A DNA stretch of 11,755 nt from CAZTVF01 sp964616985 (GTDB lineage: Bacteria; Planctomycetota; Phycisphaerae; SM23-33): the NCBI GenBank assembly GCA_964616985.1, contig CAZTVF010000144.1, forward strand, positions 1-11,755. Direction: 5' to 3'. Shown piece by piece: positions 1 to 6,538 of the stretch (within the stretch, counting starts at the first letter, position 1; every line of letters begins with the position of its first letter). A program made the translations under genes and the position numbers. The notes below the pieces were generated by a model that did no database searches, was not told the DNA's origin, and saw only the letters and a program-made list of their open reading frames with translations.

Positions 1-630
1 CAGCCTGGGCCACCACGTCTTGTCCTCCCACAGCGGCTTGTGATAGAGGACGAAGACGTGCTGGGCATCCTTAGCCTGCTGGAGGTCCTTGGCCAGCCAG
101 TCGAGCTGTTCCTGGAGGAAGGCGGGTTCCCACATGCCGTCATTGATATGAAGGATGGCGAAGTGGCTGCCGCGGTAGTCGAAGCTGTAGTAGCTCTTGC
201 CGGCCGTGCCGTGGCGACGCACGTAGATATCGTGCATCACCTTGTTGCTGGTGTCATGATTGCCGGGGCAGAACAAGAACGGCGCGTCCAGCTTCTTCGT
301 CATGCCGTCCAACTCGTCCCACATCGCGTTGATGATGTTGGGGTCCTTGGCGTAGCCCTCGATCAGGTCTCCCACGCACAGCACGAAGTCGGGCTGAAGG
401 AGATTCACCTCATCGACCGCCTTCTCCCACAGGCCCCCGACGTGGCCGCCGCAGCGGTCGGACATGACGACGAACTTGAACGCCTGGTCCGACTGCGGCG
501 CCATGCCCGGGAAACCCGCCTGCCGGCTGAGCTGCCTGGGAGTGCCGGAGGACGCTGGCGAGCATCCCGCGGCCACGAGACCTGCCGATAGTGCCAAAAC
601 CGACCAGACCAAGACGCGTGAGATTGCCAT
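1..630 (-). CDS. Calcineurin-like metallophosphoesterase, predicted lipoprotein (partial, C-terminus off window)
   Basis: The minus strand is open from an ATG at 630 to the window edge, giving 210 residues without a stop. The N-terminus is a hydrophobic leader ending in LVAAGC, so C23 is a probable lipidation site; Ser at +2 suggests the outer membrane. The phosphoesterase fold is shown by GDLIEGY (D88), PGNHD (N124, H125) and YHKPLW (H197). Motif I, normally DxH, reads SDRCGG at 57-62, so the usual His is Cys or absent; DRxGG forms occur in some planctomycete relatives, as far as I recall. The later HxH metal motif would lie beyond the edge. AAGGAG at 637-642 sits 6 nt before the ATG and fixes the start. 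The gene is divergent from the VIT/VWA gene. The substrate is unknown. Confidence 0.88.
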   Translation of the reverse strand, partial: MAISRVLVWSVLALSAGLVAAGCSPASSGTPRQLSRQAGFPGMAPQSDQAFKFVVMSDRCGGHVGGLWEKAVDEVNLLQPDFVLCVGDLIEGYAKDPNIINAMWDELDGMTKKLDAPFLFCPGNHDTSNKVMHDIYVRRHGTAGKSYYSFDYRGSHFAILHINDGMWEPAFLQEQLDWLAKDLQQAKDAQHVFVLYHKPLWEDKTWWPRL

Positions 631-673
631 CGCCAGCTCCTTGATTGCTATTCGGGTAGTGCAGATTCAGGAG

Positions 674-701
674 AGTCTACGTCGCGCAGGGCGAGCGGCA
701 A
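674..701 (-). promoter_or_regulatory. Candidate sigma70-type promoter for the metallophosphoesterase
   Basis: On the minus strand TTGCCG and TAGACT are separated by 16 nt, each matching 4 of 6 consensus bases. Initiation near 667 would give a leader of about 37 nt carrying the AAGGAG site. This rests on sequence match alone. No comparably good pair was seen for the divergent gene starting at 790. Confidence 0.3.
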
Positions 702-789
702 GTGAAAACCCGGCCGGATTTCCCGAAACAAAAACGGCACTTGCACGTCACATCAGATAGACCAGCACAACCAGTCGGGGAGCAATACC

Positions 790-3102
790 ATGAAGCGCAT
801 CGCGATTCTCGTGGCGGCGGTGGTGATGATGGCGGCGCAGGCAGCGTGGGCCGATGGCATGATCGTGCCCGTTCGGCCGGAGTTGCGCGTGCGGGGCAGT
901 TGGGCGGTGAAGTACCACCACGTGGACATCACCGTGCGCGACCAGGTGGCCTCCGTCTCCATTGACCAGCAGTTCGTCAACACCGGCAACGGGATGATCG
1001 AGGTGGAGTACCTGTTCCCCGTGCCGCCCGACGCGGCCATCGATCATATGACACTCGTGGTCAATGACAAGGAGTTTGAGGCCCAACTCCTCAAGGCCGA
1101 CGAGGCCCGCAAGATCTACGAGGACATCGTCCGCACGAAGAAAGACCCGGCCTTGCTGGAATATGCGGGCTTCGGCATGTATCGCACCAAGGCCTTCCCG
1201 CTGGAGGCCGGCAAGCCCGCCCGAATCGTCGTATCCTACAAGTACGCCTGCCGCAAGGACGGCGCGGCCATCGAGGTGTGGTACCCGCTGAACACCGAGA
1301 AGTTCTCGGCCAAGCCCATCGAAGACGTCGAGGTCAACATCGACATCAAGACCGATGCCGAGATCGCGTCGGTCTACTCGCCCTCGCACGAGGTCAAGTG
1401 GTCGCACAAGGACCGCGATACCCGCCACGTGACGGCCCGCTGGGAGGCCAAGAACACCACGCCGGCCGAGGACATCCAGGTCTTCTTCCGCCTGGCCGAC
1501 AAGGACGTGGGGGCCACCTTCCTCACGCACCAGCCCTACGGCGAGAAGGATGGCTACTTCCTGCTGATGGTGAGCCCCAGCCCCAGGAACACGCGGAAGG
1601 TGATCCCCAAGGACATCGTCATTGCGCTGGACCGCAGCGGCTCGATGGGCGGCAAGAAGATCCAGCAGGCCAAGGCCGCCGTGGAGTTCATCCTCAAGAA
1701 CCTCAATGCCGAGGACCGCTTCAACCTGGTCCTGTACAACGATGAGGTCGAGACGATGTTCGCCTCGCTGGCGGCGGCAGACAAGAAGGGCATCGACGAC
1801 GCCCTAGCCCGCCTGGACAGGCTGGAGGCATCGGGCGGCACCAATATCTACGACGCGCTGCAGGCGTCGCTGAAGGCGGCCGCCGGTGCAGCGGCCCGCC
1901 CGGCCGAGGAAACCGCCGACAAGGCGGCACCCGCCCGCCCGCGATACATCCTGTTCCTCACCGACGGGTTGCCGACGGTGGGCAAGGTGGAGGAGAAGAC
2001 GATCCTCGGCGACACGGCCGCGGCCAACAAGGCGGGGGCCCGCATCTTCGCCCTCGGCGTGGGGTACGACGTGAACGTCCGGCTGCTGGACAAGCTGGTG
2101 GAAGACAACCACGGCAAGTGCGACTACGTGAAGGACAAGGAGGCCGTCGAGCCCAAGATGACGGCCTTGTACAATAAGGTCCGCAACCCCGTGATGACGA
2201 GCCTGTCGCTGGATATCGCCGGCCTGCGCCTGCGCGACAAGTACCCGCGCGACATGGGCGACCTGTTCGAAGGCGACCAGATCCTGCTGGCAGGGCGGTA
2301 CGACGCGGGCGACGGGGCGAAACTGCCCCCGGGCGAGGGCGGCGCCCGCCGGGCCACGCTGGTCATCAAGGGCATGTACGAGGGGAAGGAGCAGACGTTC
2401 GAGTACCCCGTCAACGTCAACCCCTCGGGCAAGAATACGCGGTATGCGTTCGTCGAAAAGATCTGGGCGATGCGCCGCATCGGCTTCCTGCTCGACCAGA
2501 TGCAATTGCATGGCGAGACGCAGGAGATCAAGGACGAGATCATCCGCCTCAGCCGCGACTATGGCATCCTCACGCCCTACACGAGTTTCCTGGCCGACGA
2601 GCGGACGAAGCTCAGCAGCAGCACGGACATCCATGGCAAGTTCGGCCGCCGCGTTGAAGAGGCCAAGCAGGCAGACACCGGCGTGGCCGGGCAGATGGAC
2701 GCCGACACGCGCAGCCAGCTTCGCTCGGCCGGGGAGGCCAGCGGCGGGGCGGCCGCCCAGGCTGCACCGGCCAGCAGGCCGGGGGAGTCGGAGTCCGTCA
2801 ACATCGTCGGCAAGTCGAAGAAGGACAACTACGAAGCTGAGAAGTCCGAGACGGCCGGCGGCGTGCGGCAGGTGGGCAACCAGGCGATCTATCAGCGCGG
2901 CAAGTTGTGGATCGCCGCCAACGCTTCGCACCTGGACCCCGAGAAGGACGCCGAGAAGATCAAGATGATCGAGCGGTTCAGCGACGAGTACTTCGCCCTG
3001 GCCAAGGGCAACACGGCGGCGGAGAACCAGATGCTCGCCACGCAGAGGGACAACGAGGAGATGCTGATCACCCTCCGCGGGCAGGCGTACCGGATTAAAT
3101 AG
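790..3102 (+). CDS. Secreted VIT + VWA domain protein
   Basis: This 770-residue protein starts with a Sec signal peptide, probably cleaved after AWA at about residue 21. A VIT domain covers roughly 30-160, with the family signature DEARKIYEDIVRTKKDPALL. A von Willebrand factor A domain covers roughly 276-455. Its MIDAS site is complete: D281-x-S283-x-S285, T351 and D392 (FLTDG), so divalent-metal-dependent ligand binding is expected. Between T351 and D392 lies an Ala/Pro-rich insertion. After the VWA domain come two segments typical of VIT/VWA proteins (WAMRRIGFLLDQ and LSRDYGILTPYTSFL), an Ala/Gly-rich linker near 645-675, and a charged C-terminal segment from about 700. There is no LPXTG, PEP-CTERM or terminal membrane helix, so it is probably soluble in the periplasm or secreted. 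GGGGAG precedes the ATG. The ligand is unknown. Confidence 0.92.
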   Translation: MKRIAILVAAVVMMAAQAAWADGMIVPVRPELRVRGSWAVKYHHVDITVRDQVASVSIDQQFVNTGNGMIEVEYLFPVPPDAAIDHMTLVVNDKEFEAQLLKADEARKIYEDIVRTKKDPALLEYAGFGMYRTKAFPLEAGKPARIVVSYKYACRKDGAAIEVWYPLNTEKFSAKPIEDVEVNIDIKTDAEIASVYSPSHEVKWSHKDRDTRHVTARWEAKNTTPAEDIQVFFRLADKDVGATFLTHQPYGEKDGYFLLMVSPSPRNTRKVIPKDIVIALDRSGSMGGKKIQQAKAAVEFILKNLNAEDRFNLVLYNDEVETMFASLAAADKKGIDDALARLDRLEASGGTNIYDALQASLKAAAGAAARPAEETADKAAPARPRYILFLTDGLPTVGKVEEKTILGDTAAANKAGARIFALGVGYDVNVRLLDKLVEDNHGKCDYVKDKEAVEPKMTALYNKVRNPVMTSLSLDIAGLRLRDKYPRDMGDLFEGDQILLAGRYDAGDGAKLPPGEGGARRATLVIKGMYEGKEQTFEYPVNVNPSGKNTRYAFVEKIWAMRRIGFLLDQMQLHGETQEIKDEIIRLSRDYGILTPYTSFLADERTKLSSSTDIHGKFGRRVEEAKQADTGVAGQMDADTRSQLRSAGEASGGAAAQAAPASRPGESESVNIVGKSKKDNYEAEKSETAGGVRQVGNQAIYQRGKLWIAANASHLDPEKDAEKIKMIERFSDEYFALAKGNTAAENQMLATQRDNEEMLITLRGQAYRIK

Positions 3103-3130
3103 GGGCGGCGCGGGCGTGCGGCGATCGTTT

Positions 3131-3164
3131 CCGGGGTGACGGCCTGTCGAGGCTGTCGCCCCGG
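3131..3164 (+). terminator. Hairpin 28 nt after the VIT/VWA stop, possible terminator
   Basis: A 14-bp stem with two G-U wobbles (arms 3131-3144 and 3151-3164) closes a 6-nt loop. No T-run follows, so it is not a canonical intrinsic terminator. It may still mark or protect the 3' end of the mRNA. Confidence 0.4.
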
Positions 3165-3186
3165 CGGATGACCGTGCACGAAGGGC

Positions 3187-3209
3187 TAAAAAGACACCGC
3201 CCGGCGGTG
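3187..3209 (-). terminator. Intrinsic-terminator-like hairpin, minus strand
   Basis: Read on the minus strand, CACCGC and GCGGTG form a 6-bp GC-rich stem with a CGG loop, followed at once by TCTTTTT. It could end read-through from the dksA-lspA operon, about 370 nt past the lspA stop, or end a separate small transcript from within the gene-free region. Confidence 0.5.
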
Positions 3210-3439
3210 GTTCCCTGCTCCCGCTACCAACTGAATGCGGCTCGGTCAGGTTACGTCGGGCGGCGCCCTCCAAACTCATTATGCGCAGGCCTCTTCCCTC
3301 CTAGTTGCAACCTTCACGCCGCGGCATCAGGCAAAAACTACCTATTTAGGAGTGAATGTAAGTACTGCAAAGCGCGATGGATAAAGCATCGCCGTTCGAG
3401 GATTGTTTCGCTTAGTTAACAAGGCGGCGTGATGGGGCA

Positions 3440-3467
3440 AACTTACCCACAGAGGGTGGGTAAAGTT
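3440..3467. repeat. Inverted repeat flanked by short direct repeats
   Basis: The arms AACTTACCCAC (3440-3450) and GTGGGTAAAGTT (3456-3467) pair over 11 bp with one bulged A around the 5-nt loop AGAGG. The sequence TGGGGCA occurs directly on both sides. The element is near-symmetrical, so it could be an RNA hairpin on either strand or a protein-binding site. It has no T-tract. Confidence 0.55.
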
Positions 3468-3525
3468 GGGGCAGTTCCCATTATTCCGAGCTGGGGTTTC
3501 TATCGCTCGTGACGCGATCGGCGTC

Positions 3526-3560
3526 GTGTGGCGGCGGCCTGGGAAGGCCGCCACCCACAC
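3526..3560 (-). terminator. Hairpin 20 nt past the lspA stop, possible terminator
   Basis: An inner 7-bp stem (GGCGGCC/GGCCGCC) and an outer 6-bp stem (GTGTGG/CCACAC), separated by a small internal loop, close a 6-nt loop. Its position just after lspA suggests 3'-end formation, but no U-tract follows on the minus strand. An 11-nt direct repeat, CCGCCACCCAC, occurs at 3548-3558 and 3564-3574. Confidence 0.35.
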
Positions 3561-3580
3561 CGACCGCCACCCACGTCGGC

Positions 3581-4258
3581 CTATGCCTTGTTCATCCGGT
3601 GGGCTGGGTGGAGGATGCGGTGCAGGAGCAGCAGGCCCACCCCGACGACCAGCAGGACGTCGGCGATGTTGAAGATCCAGCGGTAGTGCAACTGGCTGAG
3701 GTCGATGAAGTCGCGAACCTGGTAGCAGATCGGTTGGATTCCCTCCAGCGGGATCCGCACGCAGGAGTACAGGCGGTCGTACAGGTTGCCCAGGGCTCCG
3801 GCCATGATGAACGCCATGGCCAGGTGGACGCTCCAGGCGCGGCGGTCGCTGAAGGCGAGAACCGCCAGCACCAGCGCCATCGCCAGCAGCGTAGCCGCCG
3901 CCACCAGGGGGCGCGGCATGTCGATGCCGAAGACCACGCCGGGATTGGTCGAGAGGGTGAACTGCACGCCGGGCATGACGTCGCGATGGCCGACGATCTG
4001 CAGCACCTCGCGCGGGGGGGCGCCGGCGGCGAGGCGAGCCTCGATGCCGTAGCGGTTGGCGCGGAGTCTCTCCGCCGTCGCGGGGTCGTTCAGGACGCCC
4101 TGGAAGACGTAGTGTTTCGACATCAGGTCTGCCGCCAAGCCGGCGGCGGTGACCAGGAGGAACACGATGACCACCGCCGGGCTTTTGTATGCCGGCGAGG
4201 CCGGGGCCGAAGCGCGCGGTGCGGTTGCGGCGGCAGAGGGTTGATCGTCAGCGGTCAA
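3581..4258 (-). CDS. lspA: Lipoprotein signal peptidase (signal peptidase II)
   Basis: LspA is an aspartic protease of the inner membrane that cuts prolipoproteins just before the lipidated Cys. The 225-residue product shows the family blocks in order: D44 in LAADLMSK at the end of the first membrane helix, TNPGVVFG (105-111), GNLYDR with catalytic D161, and FNIAD with catalytic D200. Four hydrophobic helices are visible. D44 to N105 spans 61 residues, roughly 30 more than in Escherichia coli LspA as I recall it. I chose the TTG at 4258, 7 nt after the upstream stop and preceded by GAGGA at 11 nt. The same frame is open up to 4513, but there it only reads the dksA-like gene out of frame. Expression is probably coupled to that gene. 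The function is confident; the start is less so. Confidence 0.9.
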   Translation of the reverse strand: MTADDQPSAAATAPRASAPASPAYKSPAVVIVFLLVTAAGLAADLMSKHYVFQGVLNDPATAERLRANRYGIEARLAAGAPPREVLQIVGHRDVMPGVQFTLSTNPGVVFGIDMPRPLVAAATLLAMALVLAVLAFSDRRAWSVHLAMAFIMAGALGNLYDRLYSCVRIPLEGIQPICYQVRDFIDLSQLHYRWIFNIADVLLVVGVGLLLLHRILHPAHRMNKA

Positions 4259-4265
4259 GAGTCGG

Positions 4266-4883
4266 CTATTCCTCGGGCTCTTCCTCGACGACCTCTTCCT
4301 CTTCGACGAGCGGCTCTTCATCGACCGAGGCGGTATCGTCGACTTCCTCGCCGTCTTCGCCCTGCTCGCGGTTCTCGTTCTCAGGCTGGACGAGGCCCTT
4401 CTCGAGCATGCGGGCGTATTCGATGCAATACTTGGCCCAGGGTCGGGCGCGGAGGCGGGCTTTGTCGATAGGGTTGCCGGTGCCCACGCAGATGCCGTAG
4501 GTGCCGCCCTCAAGGCGATCGAGGGCCTCGTTGATCTCGGTCAGCAAAGTGCGTTCGCTCTCCAGCAGGCCCAGGGTGAACTCCTGCTCGTAGTTATCGC
4601 TGCCGATGTCGGCGGGGTGGATGGGGATATTCGACAGGTCGCCGCTGCGATCCTGGCGATTGGTGCGGAAGGCCTCCGCTTCGATGCCGCTCATGTCGCC
4701 CAGCAGGGCACGGCGTTTGTCCATGAGCATCTTGCGGAACTCGTCCAGTTCGGACTTGCTCAGGACGGACTTCTTGCCCATGGGCTTTGTGGCGGCCTTG
4801 GCCTTGGGGGCGACTTCCTTGTCGCTCTTGGCGGGATGCGCCGGGCGTTGCGGGGCCTTACGAGAAGTTGGCTTCTTACCCAC
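4266..4883 (-). CDS. DksA/TraR-family protein with degenerate zinc finger and acidic tail
   Basis: DksA-type proteins enter the RNA polymerase secondary channel and tune initiation, often together with ppGpp. This 205-residue product has a Lys-rich N-terminus (1-40), an alpha-helical coiled-coil core (about 42-125) and a C-terminal finger (YGIC at 129-132 to YCIEY at 152-156). The finger should be CxxC...CxxC but reads C132-VG-T135 and C153-IE-Y156, so two ligands are missing. At the coiled-coil tip, E. coli DPVD aligns by eye with HPAD (89-92), keeping only the second Asp. The tail from about 168 is nearly all Glu and Asp. The start is GTG at 4883, with GAGGA 6 nt upstream. lspA follows after 7 nt. 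The family assignment is firm; whether it acts as true DksA is unknown. Confidence 0.88.
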   Translation of the reverse strand: MGKKPTSRKAPQRPAHPAKSDKEVAPKAKAATKPMGKKSVLSKSELDEFRKMLMDKRRALLGDMSGIEAEAFRTNRQDRSGDLSNIPIHPADIGSDNYEQEFTLGLLESERTLLTEINEALDRLEGGTYGICVGTGNPIDKARLRARPWAKYCIEYARMLEKGLVQPENENREQGEDGEEVDDTASVDEEPLVEEEEVVEEEPEE

Positions 4884-4912
4884 GAATATTCCTCAATTCC
4901 AGTGAATTAGCG

Positions 4913-4941
4913 GTGCCCGGGCGGCCCAACCGCCCCGGCAC
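4913..4941 (-). promoter_or_regulatory. Hairpin in the dksA-like gene leader
   Basis: A 12-bp stem with one mismatch (arms 4913-4924 and 4930-4941) closes the 5-nt loop, between the promoter at 4970-4998 and the GTG start at 4883. It lies within the predicted leader of about 80 nt. It has no U-tract, and no known riboswitch class was recognised, so a regulatory role is inference. Confidence 0.45.
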
Positions 4942-4969
4942 GACTCCTGATTGGTACAGTAATCGCGCA

Positions 4970-4998
4970 ACTATATCCCGCCCGCTTACGTGTGTCAA
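4970..4998 (-). promoter_or_regulatory. Sigma70-type promoter of the dksA-lspA operon
   Basis: On the minus strand TTGACA (6 of 6) and TATAGT (5 of 6) are separated by exactly 17 nt, the best promoter match in the window. Initiation is expected near 4963, giving a leader of about 80 nt. It would drive the dksA-like gene and lspA together. Confidence 0.75.
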
Positions 4999-5051
4999 GA
5001 TAACCTTCGCCGCTTCTTCCCCTCGGCTGCCAGGCGTGGTATCTTTAGCGA

Positions 5052-6062
5052 ATGCAACAGCCTACGTCTGACGTCGTGGCCACAGACCGCCGCCCGGTGC
5101 GGAGGATTATAGGCCTCTTAACTCTCATTCTCCTCGCTTTGCCGGCGGGTTTCTTTCTCTACCGCTCCATATGGACGACCAATTTCGATGTCGTCGTGCC
5201 GGCCAAGGTGTACCGTTCGGCCCAGCCGTCGCCCGGGGAGATCGCTGCATGGGCGGGCAAGTTCGGCCTCAAGACGGTCATCAACCTCCGCGGCGACAGC
5301 AGCAGGAAGGCCTTGGAGCAGGAGAAGGCCGCGGCGTCGAAGGCCGGGCTGCAGATGGTGCACGTCCGCCTCTCGGCCGTGGGCTTGCCCTCATCCCCGG
5401 AGATCCGCAGACTCGTGGCGGCGATAGAGAGTTCGCCCCAGCCCTTCCTCCTGCATTGCCGCGCGGGGGCCGACCGCACCGGCCTGGCCTCGGTCCTGGC
5501 CGCCATGGCCATCGGGGGGCAGGATTACCGCACGGCCAAGAAGCAGATGTCGGCATACTACCTTCACTTTGACAACGACCGGACGCACATCGGGGGCGTG
5601 CTGACGGAATACGAGGACTACTGCCTGCTTGGCGGGCGCGACCTCGGCGGCTGGGCGCAGTTCCGGCCCTGGCTGATGGAGGTGTATCACCCGCTGTACT
5701 ACCTCGTGCAGATTACCACGCCCGCGGACCGAACCGCCAAGGCCGGCGAAACGTTCGCCTTGACCGTGAAGGTGAAGAACACATCCAACGTCCTGCTGCC
5801 GGTGCAATCGGGCACGTTCCACGTGGGGGCCTTCCTGGGCAGCACGGAGGAGGAGAATCCCGACGTGGAGATCGGCCCACGCGTGGACCTGTCGAAGGCT
5901 GACATGCCGCCTGGGGCCCAAGTGGAAGTGGCGATGACCATCACTGCCCCTGTTCAGGCCGGGACTTACAGCGTACACTTCGACGTGGTCGAAGAGGGCG
6001 TCACGTGGTTCGCCCGCCAGGGCTCGCCCATGGGGACGATGAAACTGGTCGTGGCGCCATAG
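5052..6062 (+). CDS. Membrane-anchored dual-specificity-type phosphatase with Ig-like C-terminal domain
   Basis: This 336-residue protein has a Cys-dependent phosphatase domain (about 45-200) with the signature HCRAGADRTG: H135, nucleophile C136 and R142. A preceding segment, VYRSAQPSPGEIAAW, is typical of bacterial dual-specificity-like phosphatases. One membrane helix spans about 19-37, preceded by R13, R14, R17 and R18. By the positive-inside rule, the catalytic domain then faces outside the cytoplasm. No WPD-type general acid loop is obvious. Residues 220-336 form a beta-sandwich-like domain with PPGAQVEV, TAPVQAGTYSVHFD and GVTWFARQGS, resembling Ig-like domains attached to glycan-related proteins. 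ATG at 5052 has no convincing Shine-Dalgarno site. It heads a five-gene run. The substrate could be phosphoprotein, phospholipid or phosphoglycan; I cannot tell. Confidence 0.85.
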   Translation: MQQPTSDVVATDRRPVRRIIGLLTLILLALPAGFFLYRSIWTTNFDVVVPAKVYRSAQPSPGEIAAWAGKFGLKTVINLRGDSSRKALEQEKAAASKAGLQMVHVRLSAVGLPSSPEIRRLVAAIESSPQPFLLHCRAGADRTGLASVLAAMAIGGQDYRTAKKQMSAYYLHFDNDRTHIGGVLTEYEDYCLLGGRDLGGWAQFRPWLMEVYHPLYYLVQITTPADRTAKAGETFALTVKVKNTSNVLLPVQSGTFHVGAFLGSTEEENPDVEIGPRVDLSKADMPPGAQVEVAMTITAPVQAGTYSVHFDVVEEGVTWFARQGSPMGTMKLVVAP

Positions 6063-6074
6063 AAAGGTCCGGCG

Positions 6075-6527
6075 ATGGAATATGAAGTAGGCAAGATCGG
6101 CCGCGTGGTCGTGGCCCGCGGGTTCGAGGGCGAAGACGTGTACGCCCAGATCGAGGCACTGGCCGCGAAGGAGAAGATCGCGTCGGCCGCCGTGCTCGTT
6201 GTGGGCGGTCTGAGGAAGGCGAAGGTGGTGGTGGGGCCCAGGAATCCGGTGGGGCCCATCGAGCCCCAGTACGTCGAATTCGACGACGCCCGCGAGATCG
6301 CCGGGGTGGGCACGATCTTCAGCGACGAGGGCACCCCGCGCCTGCACCTGCACGCCGCGATCGGCCGCGGCAACGAGGCGATCAACGGCTGCCCACGCGG
6401 CGGCGCGACGGTCTTCTGTGTCCTCGAGGTCGTGATGATCGAGATCGACGGCACGACGGCCACGCGCGGCATCGATCCGCAGATCGGCCTCAAGCTGCTG
6501 GCGCTGGCGAAAGCCGCGAAGGTCTAA
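6075..6527 (+). CDS. PPC (DUF296) domain protein
   Basis: The 150-residue product is a stand-alone PPC domain, the fold that in plants is joined to AT-hooks and in bacteria usually forms trimers of unclear function. The hallmark metal-site segment is RLHLHAAIGR, with H91 and H93. The third usual ligand, from a GGHL motif, is replaced by NGCPR (104-108), so C106 may take the place of the His. The family Glu is at E118 (VLEVV). There is no signal peptide or membrane helix, so it is cytoplasmic. The ATG follows the phosphatase stop by 12 nt, with AAAGG upstream. Its role in the operon is unknown. Confidence 0.85.
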   Translation: MEYEVGKIGRVVVARGFEGEDVYAQIEALAAKEKIASAAVLVVGGLRKAKVVVGPRNPVGPIEPQYVEFDDAREIAGVGTIFSDEGTPRLHLHAAIGRGNEAINGCPRGGATVFCVLEVVMIEIDGTTATRGIDPQIGLKLLALAKAAKV

Positions 6528-6533
6528 AGGAGG
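6526..6533 (+). promoter_or_regulatory. Strong Shine-Dalgarno overlapping the PPC stop codon; decides the VOC start
   Basis: AAAGGAGG continues into TGA, matching the 16S rRNA tail almost perfectly, and its first two bases are part of the TAA that ends the PPC gene. A GTG at 6533 overlaps the site itself. The GTG at 6539, 5 nt after the site, is therefore the likely start. The overlap suggests translational coupling. Confidence 0.75.
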
Positions 6534-6538
6534 TGAGT

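Larger units (their letters stand above)
3103..3580. other. Gene-free structured intergenic region
   Basis: This stretch of about 480 nt lies between the convergent VIT/VWA gene and lspA. Its few open frames are short, mutually inconsistent and unlike any family I know, and base composition is more AT-rich near 3300-3420 than in the flanking genes. It holds hairpins at 3131-3164, 3195-3209, 3374-3392 (GCGATG/CATCGC, 7-nt loop), 3440-3467 and 3526-3560. No tRNA, tmRNA or SRP RNA signature was recognised. Confidence 0.7.

Noticed and set aside
3245..3256. GGTCAGGTTACG as part of an SRP RNA
   Set aside because: The essential GGAAGGAGCAG portion of the SRP loop is absent.
1804..3279. 491-codon open frame antisense to the VIT/VWA gene
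   Set aside because: The plus-strand gene has a complete MIDAS site and family motifs; the antisense product is low-complexity Arg/Leu/Val.
3328..3392. Possible cyclic-di-GMP (GEMM-I) riboswitch because of GGCAAA and CTGCAAAGC segments
   Set aside because: The spacing between the segments is too long, the tetraloop helix is missing and no GGGTTxCC-type 3' module follows. No suitable downstream gene is present.
3168..3419. 83-codon plus-strand open frame in the gap after the VIT/VWA gene
   Set aside because: It has no plausible ribosome-binding site, spans several hairpins and resembles no known family.
4259..4513. N-terminal extension of LspA up to 4513
   Set aside because: These codons lie inside the dksA-like gene out of frame and give a Ser/Arg/Lys-rich peptide; LspA homology begins after 4258.
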